This document shows positions 7,079-15,962 of a stretch of DNA of 64,000 nt, one piece after another. The first letter of the stretch is position 1. Each line of letters begins with the position of its first letter. Origin of the DNA: JALZKA01 sp033856515. Its GTDB lineage: Bacteria > Actinomycetota > Thermoleophilia > Solirubrobacterales > 70-9. The position numbers and the translations under genes were made by a program. Where the stretch lies: NCBI GenBank assembly GCA_033856515.1, contig JAWVEY010000047.1, forward strand, positions 1 to 64,000, given 5' to 3'. Below the pieces are notes generated by a model. The model worked only from the letters and a program-made list of their open reading frames with translations, was not told the DNA's origin and ran no database searches.

Positions 7079-8523
7079 GCCTCGGGCTCCCGCCGGCGCA
7101 TGGGCACAACGTCACCGCCGGGGTCAGACCCCTCCGGGGGGTCAGACCCCACGCTTGGGGGCTGTCCCCCTGCGTGAGCTCCGTCCCCGCCGGGCACCAC
7201 GCGTTGCTCGCGAGTGATCGCGCCGTAAAGCGCCACCTGCTCGGCGACGACCGCGCCGATGCGGCGGATTCCCTCGCGGATCTCGTCTGAGGTCGAGCCG
7301 GAGAAGTTCAGGCGCATCGAGCTCTTGCCGGTGCGCCCGTCGGCGAAGGCGGCGACGCCGGGGACGAAGGCGACGTTCTCGCGGAGCGCGCGGGCCAGGA
7401 GGTCGGTGGTGTCGATGTAGTCGGGGAGGGTGGCCCACAGGAAGAGGCCGCCTTCAGGCTCCGACCACGTCGCCTCGGCGGGGAAGTGCTGTTCGAGCGA
7501 TTCGAGCATCGCGTCGCGGCGGGCGCGGTAGACGTCGCAGAGCTCGTCCACGTACTCGCGCCAGCGGCCCTCGGCGAAAAACTCGTCGACGAAGTACTGC
7601 GCGAGCGTCGAGGTGCAGAGGTCGGAGGCCTGCTTGCCGAGCACGACCTTCGCCAGCACCGGCGGCGGAGCGCAGAGCCAGCCGAGGCGGAGGCCGGGGG
7701 AGAGGATCTTCGAGAACGTGCCGAGGTAGACGACGTAGTCGCCGCCGTCGAGCTCGTAGAGGGTCGGGAGCGGCTCGCCTTCGTAGCGAAGGAGCCCGTA
7801 CGGGTTGTCCTCGACGACCAGGATCTCGTGCTTGCGCGCGATCTCGACCAGCCGTCGGCGGCGCTCGAGGGAGAGGGTCTGACCCGCCGGGTTCTGAAAC
7901 GAGGGGACCGTGTAGATCATCTTCGGCTTGCGTCCCTGCTCGGCGAGGTCGAACAGCGCGACCTCGAGGAGCGCGACGTCCATGCCTTCTGAGTCCATCT
8001 GGATCTGGATCGTCTCGGCCTCGTACGAGCAGAACACGGGGACCGCGCCGGGATAGGTGGGCGCCTCGGCGATGACGACGTCGCCCGGATCGAGCAGCAC
8101 CTTGCACATCAGGTCGATCGCCTGCTGGCCGCCAGTGGTGACGACGATGTCGTCGGGGTCAGGGTTCATTCCCTCCGCTGCCATCACCTGGCGGATGCAC
8201 TCCTTGGTCGAGGCAAAGCCCTCGGTCGGCCCGTACTGGAGCGCTTCGGCCGACGATTCCTGCGCGATCTTCGTCATCTGCCGCGCGAACGACTGAGGCG
8301 AGAAGGTCGAGGTGTCCGGCAGGCCGCCCGCGAGCGAGATGACGTCGGGCCGCGCCGTGATCTCCATCAGGTCGCGCATCGCCGACGAGCGCATGACGCT
8401 CGTCCGCTGCGCGAACAAGCCGGCGTAGCGCTCGAGGTCCCGCGCGGTCGTGTGCGCCTTGCGGTGCCTTCGAGGCGCCGCGGGCTCACGGTCGGGGGTC
8501 GGCTGATCCGAGGGCTCGGCCAC
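7075..8523 (-). CDS. PLP-dependent aminotransferase, MocR/2-aminoadipate type, with REP-derived tail
   Basis: A class I/II aminotransferase of about 482 residues from the GTG at 8523. An ATG farther upstream is possible, but the sequence there is low-complexity and overlaps the divergent AraC gene. Family marks: ISLAGGLPDTSTF, TTGGQQAIDLMCKVL, AEAPTYPG, PSFQNPAGQT, VEDNPYGLLRYEG and the PLP lysine in TFSKILSPGLRLGW. It lacks the GntR DNA-binding domain of true MocR regulators. The normal fold ends near TREQRVVPGG; the last 30 or so residues are encoded by the REP array at 7120-7188. First gene of the minus-strand operon. Confidence 0.85.
   Translation of the reverse strand: MAEPSDQPTPDREPAAPRRHRKAHTTARDLERYAGLFAQRTSVMRSSAMRDLMEITARPDVISLAGGLPDTSTFSPQSFARQMTKIAQESSAEALQYGPTEGFASTKECIRQVMAAEGMNPDPDDIVVTTGGQQAIDLMCKVLLDPGDVVIAEAPTYPGAVPVFCSYEAETIQIQMDSEGMDVALLEVALFDLAEQGRKPKMIYTVPSFQNPAGQTLSLERRRRLVEIARKHEILVVEDNPYGLLRYEGEPLPTLYELDGGDYVVYLGTFSKILSPGLRLGWLCAPPPVLAKVVLGKQASDLCTSTLAQYFVDEFFAEGRWREYVDELCDVYRARRDAMLESLEQHFPAEATWSEPEGGLFLWATLPDYIDTTDLLARALRENVAFVPGVAAFADGRTGKSSMRLNFSGSTSDEIREGIRRIGAVVAEQVALYGAITREQRVVPGGDGAHAGGQPPSVGSDPPEGSDPGGDVVPMRRREPEA
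7120..7188 (+). repeat. REP array (extra core plus one 51-bp unit) inside the aminotransferase 3' end
   Basis: Core GGGGTCAGACCCC at 7120-7132 and again at 7138-7150, then a 6-bp spacer, a third core GGGGGCTGTCCCC (7157-7169), an 8-bp spacer and GCTCCGTCCCC (7178-7188). Positions 7138-7188 form exactly the 51-bp unit also found at 17451, 55007 and 55554 (inverted). The array is translated as the C-terminal tail of the minus-strand aminotransferase. Confidence 0.85.
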
Positions 8524-8555
8524 GCCCCAAGTGTGGCGAAAGCGCCCCACGCCCG

Positions 8556-8573
8556 GGGTCAGGCACCTAACGC
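8556..8573. repeat. REP-like fragment between aminotransferase and AraC genes
   Basis: GGGGTCAGGCACC combines the left arm of the GGGGTCAGACCCC core with the GGCACC half of the GTGCCAGGCAC palindrome seen at the window end. It lies in the divergent promoter region (8524-8620). No second core is present. Confidence 0.35.
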
Positions 8574-8620
8574 TTTGCTCACATCTTGCGCCGCACGCCG
8601 GAGCATCTAGCCTGCGAGGT

Positions 8621-9037
8621 ATGGCAGCCGAGTCCCGCTCCGTGCAGAACCGCCGCCTGCTCAGGGCTCGCGACACGATGGACCGCGCGTACGCCGACGC
8701 GCTCGACATCGAGTCGCTCGCGGACTCGGTGCACCTGTCGCGCGCGCACTTCATCCGCTCGTTCAAGGAGACCTTCGGCGAGACGCCGCACCGCTACCTC
8801 CAGCGCCGCCGGATCGAGCGCGCCATGCGCATGCTGCGCGAGACGGACGAGGACGTGACCGGGATCTCGATCGAGGTCGGATTCCGAAGCCTCGGCACCT
8901 TCAGCCGGACCTTCCGAGACATCGTGGGCGTCTCGCCCTCGGAGTACCGCGAGCGAGAGCAAGCCGCGCCGAAGGCGGCGATCCGAGCAGGAGTGCCGGG
9001 CTGTTTCGCGGCGAAATGGGACCGCCCGCGCAACTGA
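8621..9037 (+). CDS. AraC-type DNA-binding protein (stand-alone HTH)
   Basis: A 138-residue protein made only of the AraC two-HTH DNA-binding domain: first helix pair about residues 25-47 (IESLADSVHLSRAHFIRSF), second about 71-118, ending with the signature VGFRSLGTFSRTFRDIVGVSPSEYR. No ligand-binding domain is present. The ATG at 8621 (GCGAGGT just upstream) gives a compact domain; an in-frame ATG at 8531 would add 30 residues reading through REP-like DNA. The glyoxalase gene starts 47 bases downstream; this AraC/VOC pairing is common in actinobacteria, so the VOC gene is the likely target. Confidence 0.85.
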   Translation: MAAESRSVQNRRLLRARDTMDRAYADALDIESLADSVHLSRAHFIRSFKETFGETPHRYLQRRRIERAMRMLRETDEDVTGISIEVGFRSLGTFSRTFRDIVGVSPSEYREREQAAPKAAIRAGVPGCFAAKWDRPRN

Positions 9038-9084
9038 GCACTTTTGGAGAAGCGGGTGCGCCTAAGCCGCTCTAGGTTGATCCC

Positions 9085-9540
9085 ATGTTCAAAGAGATCA
9101 CCCACTCACGTGTATTTGTCAACGACCAGGACGAGGCGCGCGACTTCTACGTCGACAAGCTCGGCATGGAGGTCTCGGCCGACGTCGACCTCGAGGTCAT
9201 GCGCTGGCTGACGGTCAAGGTCCCTGGCTCCAACCACAACGTGCTCCTGGAGCAGTCGGACGCTTCGTTTCGCGACGAGGACTCCGCCGCGCAGATCAAG
9301 GAGCTGATGTCGAAGGGCGACGCGTGCATGTTCATCCTCGAGACGGATGATTGCCACGCGACGTTCGACGAGATGAAGGAGAAGGGCGTCGAGATCATCG
9401 AGGGCCCGACCGACCGCTTCTACGGCATCGACGGCGCGGTGCGGGACCCATTCGGGAATCACATCCGCATCACCGAGCCGAAGGAGATCACCGAGATGCC
9501 GACCAAAGCGACTCCCGACGCGACCGAGATCATCGAGTAA
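9085..9540 (+). CDS. VOC-family (glyoxalase/bleomycin resistance-like) protein
   Basis: A 151-residue vicinal-oxygen-chelate protein. The typical pattern is two beta-alpha-beta-beta-beta units beginning THSRVFVNDQDEARDFYVDKLGMEV and closing with DRFYGIDGAVRDPFGNHIRITEP, in which DPFGN marks the second unit. Metal ligands (His7, Glu in the first unit, Glu near 133) are plausible. Substrate unknown; members are glyoxalases, dioxygenases or antibiotic-binding proteins. Transcribed behind the AraC regulator. Confidence 0.85.
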   Translation: MFKEITHSRVFVNDQDEARDFYVDKLGMEVSADVDLEVMRWLTVKVPGSNHNVLLEQSDASFRDEDSAAQIKELMSKGDACMFILETDDCHATFDEMKEKGVEIIEGPTDRFYGIDGAVRDPFGNHIRITEPKEITEMPTKATPDATEIIE

Positions 9541-9578
9541 CCGGCGCGCCGGTCCCGCCTCGTCCCGATAATGGGTCG

Positions 9579-11783
9579 GTGGCAAGGGGACTGCTCGCAA
9601 TCACGCTGACCCTCGCGCTCGCCATCCCGGCGGGCGCGTCGGCGTCGTCGCTGCCAAGCGGCCCCGGGCCCGAGCCGGGCCCCGAACTCCTTTACGCGCC
9701 CGCGCCCAAGCCCGCGCCGCAGCTTCGGAACAAGGCGCCATGGAAGGCCGACCCGCTCCTCGTCTCCGGAGCCTCGGCCTACGTCAAGGGCGAGTTCATC
9801 TACCAGGACTTCATCTACGACGACCACGGCGCGCAGGGCCTCTCGCGCGATCCGTCGGACCCTCGTACCGGGGATGACACCTTCTCGGCGCCAAACGGCA
9901 CATACACGTATCCGACCGACGTCGAGCGCTACCGCAACAACATCGCCGACTTGGTCGAGTTCCGGGTCAAGTGGCACCGCCACTCGACGTACTTCCGCCT
10001 CACCTTCAACTCGATGACGAAGCCGAAGGCGGTGGCGACCACGATCGCGCTCGGCGAGTCCGACACGCCCGTCGAGCTGCCGTTCGGAGCGAACGCCACG
10101 GCGCCCGCCGAGCAGTTCATGTTCGTCCGCGGCCGCAAGGGCATGCTGCTCGACGCCGGCGAGGATTCGGGCAAGAAGCTCCGCACCCGCGTCTCGAAGA
10201 AGCGCCGCCAGATCACCTTCGCGATCCCGTCGAAGATCTGGGATCCACAGCGCTCGACGGTGCGCATGGCCGCCGCGACCGGCCTGTGGGACAAGGCGGC
10301 AGGCACATACCTCCAGCCGGCGACTGAGGCGACGGCGACCCAGCCCGGCGGCGCCGCCGGGCTCGCCGACCCGACCGCTCTCTTCAACGTCGCCTTCCGC
10401 TTCGACGAGCCGCTGCCGGTGATCGCCGACCCGGGCTCTCTCGCCGACACCGCGTGGTGGCGCGAGAACGCTCAGGGCGCCGCGCTCGCGAGCAACGACA
10501 TCTCGCCGTTCTTCGCGGAGGTCGACTTCGGCAAGCTCCGCTCGCACCAGACCGACCTGATGGAGGACGAGCCGACCGGCGTCCCGACCACCGGGCCGAT
10601 CAACCGCATCCTCTCGAGCCGCTTCTCAAACGGCCAGGGCGTTCAGTACGCGGACGCGAACTGCGGCGTCCCGGAGGGCTGCGCCGGCCAGTACCTCGAC
10701 CGCCTGCAGCCGTATGCGATCTACGTCCCGGACAAGCCGGTGCCGCCGAAGGGCCGCGGGCTGACGCTGCTCCTCCACTCGCTCGGCGGTTCGTTCAACC
10801 AGATGCAAGGGACCAAGAACCAGTCGCAGTTCGGCGACCGGGGCAAGGGCCACATCGTGATCACGCCGGAAAGCCGCGGGCCCGACGGCTGGTACTACGG
10901 CCTCGCGGGCGCCGAGGTCTTCGAGGTGTGGGCGGACGTCGCGCGCCGCTACAAGCTCGATCCGCGAAAGACGGCGGTGACGGGCTACTCGATGGGCGGG
11001 TACGGCACGTACAAGTTCGCAACGCAGTTCCCCGACCTCTTCGCCTCCGGGCAGCCGACTGTCGGACCCCCTGGCCTGGGCATCTGGGTTCCCGGCGTGA
11101 CCGATCCCGCTCCGGGTTCGAACACGAACCCGATGCTCGCCTCACTCCGCCACGTGCCCTTCATGATCTGGAACGGCGTCGAGGACGAGCTGGTGCCCAT
11201 CGCGGGGGTGCTCGAGCAACGCCAGACGTTTGCCGACCTCGGGCTCGAGCACATCTTCGACGTCTTCGCCATCGCTGAGCACTTCACGTTTGCGATCAAC
11301 GACGAGTACGGGCCGGCGGCTGAGTTCATGGGCGAGCGCCGCGTCGAGCGCCGGCCCGCACACGTCACCTACGTCCGCAACCCGTCGATGGACTTCGCCG
11401 ACCTCGGCACGACGGCCGACGGCGCCTACTGGGTGCGCGGCGTGAAGACCGCCGGCGACGGCCTCGGAACGATCGACGCGTTCTCCCACGGCTTCGGCCG
11501 CGCCGACGACGAGCCCAGTGCGACGCAGACGTCCGGCGGCGTCCTTACCGGGGGCGCGATCCCGGCGCTCGCGTTCGAGCGCCAGTTCATCGAGGTGACG
11601 CCAGGCGACTCGGCGCCGAAAGCGGACGAGCTCGAGCTCGACGCCCAGAACGTCGCCAAGGCGAAGGTCTACGTGAAGCAGGCGAAGCTCAGCTGCGACC
11701 CGGATGTCACCTATACGGGTGATGGCCCGCTCGAGTTGAAGCTCGTGGGATGCCCGGGCGCGCCGGTCCAGCTGACGCCGTAG
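9579..11783 (+). CDS. Secreted alpha/beta hydrolase (prolyl-oligopeptidase / PHB-depolymerase-like esterase)
   Basis: About 734 residues starting at GTG 9579, which yields a clean signal peptide (ARGLLAITLTLALAIPAGASA). A frame extending upstream has a non-native arginine-rich composition. The first 370 residues form a beta-rich domain. The hydrolase domain follows: LTLLLHSLGG (oxyanion), nucleophile Ser471 in GYSMGGYG, an Asp near EDELVP and the His in AEHFTF. The final 100 residues are a beta-sandwich-like tail. It probably acts outside the cell on an ester or peptide polymer; the substrate is not determinable. 38 bases downstream of the VOC gene. Confidence 0.8.
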   Translation: MARGLLAITLTLALAIPAGASASSLPSGPGPEPGPELLYAPAPKPAPQLRNKAPWKADPLLVSGASAYVKGEFIYQDFIYDDHGAQGLSRDPSDPRTGDDTFSAPNGTYTYPTDVERYRNNIADLVEFRVKWHRHSTYFRLTFNSMTKPKAVATTIALGESDTPVELPFGANATAPAEQFMFVRGRKGMLLDAGEDSGKKLRTRVSKKRRQITFAIPSKIWDPQRSTVRMAAATGLWDKAAGTYLQPATEATATQPGGAAGLADPTALFNVAFRFDEPLPVIADPGSLADTAWWRENAQGAALASNDISPFFAEVDFGKLRSHQTDLMEDEPTGVPTTGPINRILSSRFSNGQGVQYADANCGVPEGCAGQYLDRLQPYAIYVPDKPVPPKGRGLTLLLHSLGGSFNQMQGTKNQSQFGDRGKGHIVITPESRGPDGWYYGLAGAEVFEVWADVARRYKLDPRKTAVTGYSMGGYGTYKFATQFPDLFASGQPTVGPPGLGIWVPGVTDPAPGSNTNPMLASLRHVPFMIWNGVEDELVPIAGVLEQRQTFADLGLEHIFDVFAIAEHFTFAINDEYGPAAEFMGERRVERRPAHVTYVRNPSMDFADLGTTADGAYWVRGVKTAGDGLGTIDAFSHGFGRADDEPSATQTSGGVLTGGAIPALAFERQFIEVTPGDSAPKADELELDAQNVAKAKVYVKQAKLSCDPDVTYTGDGPLELKLVGCPGAPVQLTP

Positions 11784-11990
11784 GCGTCTTTGCGCTGGAA
11801 ATCAGCATCTTTTTTTTTCGCGTAAGTAGAAACCCGCAACGAAGTTAAGGGAACTCCCCGATGCGCGAGGCACACCGCATGACGGAGACTCTCGCGCGAG
11901 CGTCCTAGGGTTTTTGAGGAGAGGGGCTCTGGAGCTCAAGGTTCGGTTCGGTCCCGGGGGGGACCGGCCGGGCCGGCAGGGTCGCTTCCG
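11784..11990. other. Convergent intergenic region with two weak terminator-like structures
   Basis: GCTG-GAAAT-CAGC followed by nine T residues (T tract 11810-11818) lies just after the hydrolase stop and may end its transcript. A second hairpin, CGGTCCC (11949-11955) / GGGACCG (11960-11966), lies 25 bases past the stop of the minus-strand oxidoreductase but lacks a T tract. No gene seen. Confidence 0.4.
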
Positions 11991-12965
11991 CTAGTCGCGG
12001 AGTTCAGCCAGAGCGGGAAGGATCTCGCGCTCGGAGAGGGCAAGGAAGCCCTCCTGGTCTGGCCCTACCTGATGGAAGTAGACGTGGTCGTAGCCCGCGT
12101 CGACGTACTCCTTGATCGCCTCGACCAATGGCTCGACCTCGGAGGTGCAGACGATCTCCTCGGCGACGTCGTCCTCCCCGGCCCAGTCCGTGGCCTCTCG
12201 GAAGTGCGAGGGAAGCGGCAGTTCCCACGGCAGGTTTCCGCCGGCGACCGAGTTCGGCCACCACCCGAGCGCGGTCTTCTTCGCCTCGCCTTCGGATGAG
12301 CCCCAGCAGACGTGGACCTGGCCGATCTTCGGCTTGCCCTTGCCGCCCGCCTTCTCGAACTGCTCGATCACGCTCGGATCGGGGATCAGCCCGTACATGC
12401 CGTCGCCGATCTCACCGGCGATCCTCGTCGCGTTCTCGCCCGCGGTCGCGATCATGATCGGGGGCGGCTCGTCTGGGAGCGTGTAAAGGCGGGCGTTCTC
12501 GACGGTGTAGTGCTTGCCGTGGTGCGAGGAGAGGCCGCCCTCCCAGAGGAGCCGGATCACCTCGACCGCCTCCACCATCCGCTCCTGGCGCACCGCGGTC
12601 TCCGGCCAGCGCTCGCCAGTGATGTGCTCGTTCAGCGCCTCGCCCGAGCCGATCCCGAGCCAGAAGCGGCCGGGCAGCATCGTCGCGGCGGTCGCGGCGG
12701 CCTGGGCGATGATCGCGGGGTGAATCCGCTGCGTCGGGCAGGTGACGCCTGTGCCTACGTGGATCTTCTCGGTCACCTGCGAGATCCCGCCGAGCGTCGC
12801 CCAGACGAACGGCGAGTTCCCTTGCTTGTCGACCCAGGGGTGGAAGTGGTCCGAAATCGAAAGGAAGTCGTAGCCCGCCTCCTCGGCGCGCTTGGCGAAC
12901 CCGACGAGCTCGTTCGGGCCGAACTCCTCGGATGAGAGCGTGAATCCGATCTTTGCCACGGCCAA
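11991..12965 (-). CDS. F420-dependent LLM-class oxidoreductase (TIGR03557/G6PD-like family)
   Basis: A 324-residue luciferase-like (beta/alpha)8 protein. Family marks: IGFTLSSEEFGPNELV at the N-terminus, FLSISDHFHPW (about 34-44), GTGVTCPTQRIHPAIIAQAAAT and GRFWLGIGSGEALNEH. These match actinobacterial F420-dependent glucose-6-phosphate dehydrogenase-like and TIGR03557 oxidoreductases that use coenzyme F420. The real substrate is unknown. It is a single gene convergent with the esterase. Confidence 0.87.
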   Translation of the reverse strand: MAVAKIGFTLSSEEFGPNELVGFAKRAEEAGYDFLSISDHFHPWVDKQGNSPFVWATLGGISQVTEKIHVGTGVTCPTQRIHPAIIAQAAATAATMLPGRFWLGIGSGEALNEHITGERWPETAVRQERMVEAVEVIRLLWEGGLSSHHGKHYTVENARLYTLPDEPPPIMIATAGENATRIAGEIGDGMYGLIPDPSVIEQFEKAGGKGKPKIGQVHVCWGSSEGEAKKTALGWWPNSVAGGNLPWELPLPSHFREATDWAGEDDVAEEIVCTSEVEPLVEAIKEYVDAGYDHVYFHQVGPDQEGFLALSEREILPALAELRD

Positions 12966-13015
12966 AGGACTACCCGCGTGGCCGCGGTGGCAATCTTGAC
13001 TAGCCTGTCGGCCGC

Positions 13016-13465
13016 ATGGAGCTTGCTGAAGCTGGAGCTCAGGGCCTGGCCCTCGCCGTCGCCTCGGGCGCGCTTTTCGGCGCGGCCGCGGTGCGCGGGA
13101 ACGCGGGCGTCGCTCTCGCCGCTCTCGCCATCGTCCTCGGCGCCTTTCTCTATGGGATGTCGCTGACCGACACGCCCGACGACCACCCCGCGTGGCCGGG
13201 CTGGGTGATCGGCGCGCCCGTTGCTGCGCTCGCCTACTTCACGCTCCGCGACGTCGCTTCGGTTGCGGCCAACCGGGCGGGCGAGGGCGGGGCCGGCGGC
13301 GTCGCCTTCATCATCGGCGTGGCTGCTGTCGCGCTCGCGGGGATCTCGCTCCTCGGTCCGGCCGCCTACATCGGCGTCGTCGCGCTCCTCGCGATCGTGT
13401 ATCTCGCGTTCGCGCGGAAGCGGCGCTCGGCGGAAAAGCACGCGGGCCTTCGGTCGCTTCGGTGA
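13016..13465 (+). CDS. Small polytopic membrane protein
   Basis: A 149-residue protein, mostly hydrophobic, with about five predicted transmembrane segments and a basic C-terminus (FARKRRSAEKHAG). Its TGA overlaps the GTG start of the phosphodiesterase gene (GTGA, 4 bp), so the two are co-translated. Function unknown; a membrane partner of the downstream hydrolase is possible. Confidence 0.7.
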   Translation: MELAEAGAQGLALAVASGALFGAAAVRGNAGVALAALAIVLGAFLYGMSLTDTPDDHPAWPGWVIGAPVAALAYFTLRDVASVAANRAGEGGAGGVAFIIGVAAVALAGISLLGPAAYIGVVALLAIVYLAFARKRRSAEKHAGLRSLR

Positions 13466-15033
13466 CGGAGCACAAGAAGCTCTGCCTCGTCTTCGTCGAC
13501 GCCCTTCGCACCGACAAGCTCCTCGAGACCGTTGAGGCGGGCGACGCCCCCAACCTCGGCGCGCTGATCGAGCGCGGGCACATGATCGAGGACTGCGTCT
13601 CGGCCTTCCCGTCCGTGACGCCGGTCTGCACGTCGGAGATCGCGACCGGCGCGACGGCGGACCGGCACTGGATCCCCGGGATGAACTGGTACCACCGGAT
13701 CGAGCGGCGCTACGTCGAGTACGGCTCGTCGTTCGAGGCGACGCGCGCGTTCGGGCTCTTCCGCGCCACCTACGACATCGTCTACAACATGAACATGGCC
13801 CACCTCAGTCACGAGGTGGAGACGTTCTTCGAGACCCTCGCCGACGCCGGAGTGCGCACCGCCTGCACCCCCTTCCTGATCTATCGCGGGCGCAGGCGCC
13901 ACGAGGTCTCGCTCGAGGGGCTGTTGAAGCGCGGCGCCGTTGCGGCCGGCTTCCGTCACGCCGTGTACGGGCCAGACGAGCTCTTCTACGGCGAGCTGTT
14001 CGGCTCGCGCCCCGTCCCGTGCAAGCCGACCCTCGCCCGGCCCGGCACGCGCGACGAGTACTCGGCCTGCGTCTCCAAGGAGCTCGTCAAAGACAACGCG
14101 TACGACTTCCTCCTTTTCAGCCTGCCGGACAACGACCACCACTCACACCGCTGGGGCCCGGACGCGACCCCCGCCTCGATCGCCCACGCCGACAGCTGCT
14201 TCGGTGAGCTCGTCGAGGCGTGCGGCGGCATGGACGCCTTCCTCGAGACCCACGCCGTGATCATGGTCGCCGACCACGCTCAGACCGACGTCACCGAGGC
14301 GTACGAATTCATCGCCGAGCTTGAGAAGGAGTGGCGCGTTCTCAAGCCCTCATCCGACACGCCCGAGACGGCCGAGCTTGCGGTCTCGCCCGGCGCCCGC
14401 GCGGGCCAGGTTTACGTCCTTGTCGACCCCGAGCGCGAGGCCGCCTGCCACGCCGACATCCGCAAGCGCCTGGGGGCACTCCCCGGCACCGATCTGGTCG
14501 CCTGGCTCGCCCGCCCCGACGGCTCGCCGGTCGTCCGGCGCACCGCGGGCTCGCCCGTCGCCGGCGACCCGCGCACGGAGGCGGTCGTGGAAACAAAGCG
14601 CGGCGAGCTTCGCTTCCGCCCGGGCCGAGCAGGCAAGCGCGACCGCCGCGGCAGGCGCTGGCACGTCGACGGCGAACTTGAAGCGCTCGCGCTCACCGTG
14701 GATGGCGCCGCGATCGACAGCGCCACCTACCCCGACGCCCTCGCGCGCCTCTGGTCCGCGCTCGTCAACCCGCACTCGGGCGACGTGATCGTCTCGCTCG
14801 CCGAGGGGTATGAGTGCGTCGACTGGGGCCAGACCTCGCACGTGGGCGGGGGAAGCCACGGATCGCTCCTCGCCTCCGACTCGCTCGCGCCGCTCGTGCT
14901 CGTCGGCTTCGAGGAGGGCACCGAGTCGAAGCACGAGCAGTGGCGGACCACGGACATCGCGGGTCTCGTACGCGGCCATTTCGGGCTCGGGGGCGAGATG
15001 GAAACAACGGACCTCGCCCGCGCCAGCGCCTGA
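13462..15033 (+). CDS. Alkaline phosphatase superfamily protein (type I phosphodiesterase / nucleotide pyrophosphatase-like)
   Basis: A 523-residue metal-dependent hydrolase from GTG 13462. Metal and catalytic marks: FVDALRTDKL (Asp13), AFPSVTPVCTSEIATGA with Thr53 as probable nucleophile, SLPDNDHHSHRWGPD (Asp and His ligands near 215-221) and IMVADHAQTD (Asp/His near 269-270). Such enzymes cleave phosphomono- or diesters of nucleotides, lipids or glycans. There is no signal peptide. A late insertion (about residues 300-430) is variable in the family. Co-translated with the membrane protein upstream. Confidence 0.8.
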   Translation: MTEHKKLCLVFVDALRTDKLLETVEAGDAPNLGALIERGHMIEDCVSAFPSVTPVCTSEIATGATADRHWIPGMNWYHRIERRYVEYGSSFEATRAFGLFRATYDIVYNMNMAHLSHEVETFFETLADAGVRTACTPFLIYRGRRRHEVSLEGLLKRGAVAAGFRHAVYGPDELFYGELFGSRPVPCKPTLARPGTRDEYSACVSKELVKDNAYDFLLFSLPDNDHHSHRWGPDATPASIAHADSCFGELVEACGGMDAFLETHAVIMVADHAQTDVTEAYEFIAELEKEWRVLKPSSDTPETAELAVSPGARAGQVYVLVDPEREAACHADIRKRLGALPGTDLVAWLARPDGSPVVRRTAGSPVAGDPRTEAVVETKRGELRFRPGRAGKRDRRGRRWHVDGELEALALTVDGAAIDSATYPDALARLWSALVNPHSGDVIVSLAEGYECVDWGQTSHVGGGSHGSLLASDSLAPLVLVGFEEGTESKHEQWRTTDIAGLVRGHFGLGGEMETTDLARASA

Positions 15034-15058
15034 GCCAAAGCCGCGGTACAGTCCCAGT

Positions 15059-15928
15059 GTGCAGGCGAATCGGGCGCTCCGGATAGTGCTGGCAGCGGGA
15101 GCCGCGACGGTGGCGAGCCTCTTACTCGCCCAACCCGCTTCCGCGCTCAAGCTGAAGTACGTACAGGTCGTGAACGTCGTCGAAGCCGACGCGGTCGAGT
15201 CGGTCGAGGCTTTCTGCCCCAACGGCTACAGCGTGACGGGCGGCGGCGCGTTCTCAAACGGCGCCTTCAACGAGACCAGGATGCAGGACAGCCACCCGGT
15301 TGACGGCCCCGACTCCGACTCGAAGCCCGACGACGGCTGGCGCGCGTCGATCTGGAACACCGCTGCGTCAGCGCGCAACTCGGAGAGCCAAGCCATCTGC
15401 GCCAAGAACTTGGCCACGAAGGTGAAGTCGAAGTCCTTCATGCCTGGCGGCATACCGCCCCAGACGACATGCCCCAATGGGATGACCGTGACCGGTGGCG
15501 GGATCGAGACCTCGGGCACCTTCGCCCTTCCCCCGGCCATCATCAGCTCGCGGCCCGGTGACGAGTCGGCCGGCGGCCGGGTCGGGACTTGGTTCGTGAA
15601 CGCCGACCCCGCGGGCATGAGCTCGAGTCAGGCATCCGGGTATGCGATATGCGTGGATAAGAGCGCGCTCGAGCTCAACTACACCGCGGAGGGGTTCACC
15701 GCCGACAACCTGGAGCAGGACACGGGCGCAGAGGTCTGCGAGCCCGGCGAGCGGGTGGTCGGCCTGGGCGCCGCCACGAACTCGAACAACAGTGCGCTTG
15801 TTTCGATCTTCGGGATCGACACCACCGACACCGACACGAAGCTCGACGACGGCACCACCGCCACCGTCGACAATTACAACGCCTCGTCCGACATTTTCCC
15901 CGAGGCGTACTCGGTCTGCGTGGCCTGA
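15059..15928 (+). CDS. Secreted protein with three CxxG-VTGGG-DGW repeats
   Basis: A 289-residue exported protein. The signal peptide (ALRIVLAAGAATVASLLLAQPASA) follows the GTG at 15059. The mature part is three copies of an 80-90 residue unit: CPNGYSVTGGG...DGW...AIC, CPNGMTVTGGG...GTWFVN...AIC and CEPGERVVGLG...SVC. Each unit carries one cysteine at each end, suggesting one disulphide per unit. A paralogue lies at 19202-20065. The shape fits an adhesive or lectin-like module, but no function is known to me. Confidence 0.72.
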   Translation: MQANRALRIVLAAGAATVASLLLAQPASALKLKYVQVVNVVEADAVESVEAFCPNGYSVTGGGAFSNGAFNETRMQDSHPVDGPDSDSKPDDGWRASIWNTAASARNSESQAICAKNLATKVKSKSFMPGGIPPQTTCPNGMTVTGGGIETSGTFALPPAIISSRPGDESAGGRVGTWFVNADPAGMSSSQASGYAICVDKSALELNYTAEGFTADNLEQDTGAEVCEPGERVVGLGAATNSNNSALVSIFGIDTTDTDTKLDDGTTATVDNYNASSDIFPEAYSVCVA

Positions 15929-15962
15929 GGCGCCGCCGAGCCGACGCCAGCGATCGCGTCGT

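Noticed and set aside
7875..7885. GGGTCTGACCC palindrome inside the aminotransferase gene
   Set aside because: It encodes part of the conserved family motif NPAGQTLSLERR, so it is explained by protein sequence; no second core or half-site is nearby.
13192..13461. In-frame extension of the phosphodiesterase upstream of GTG 13462
   Set aside because: It overlaps the real membrane-protein gene in another frame and is Arg-rich without family similarity; the 4-bp GTGA overlap gives a better start.
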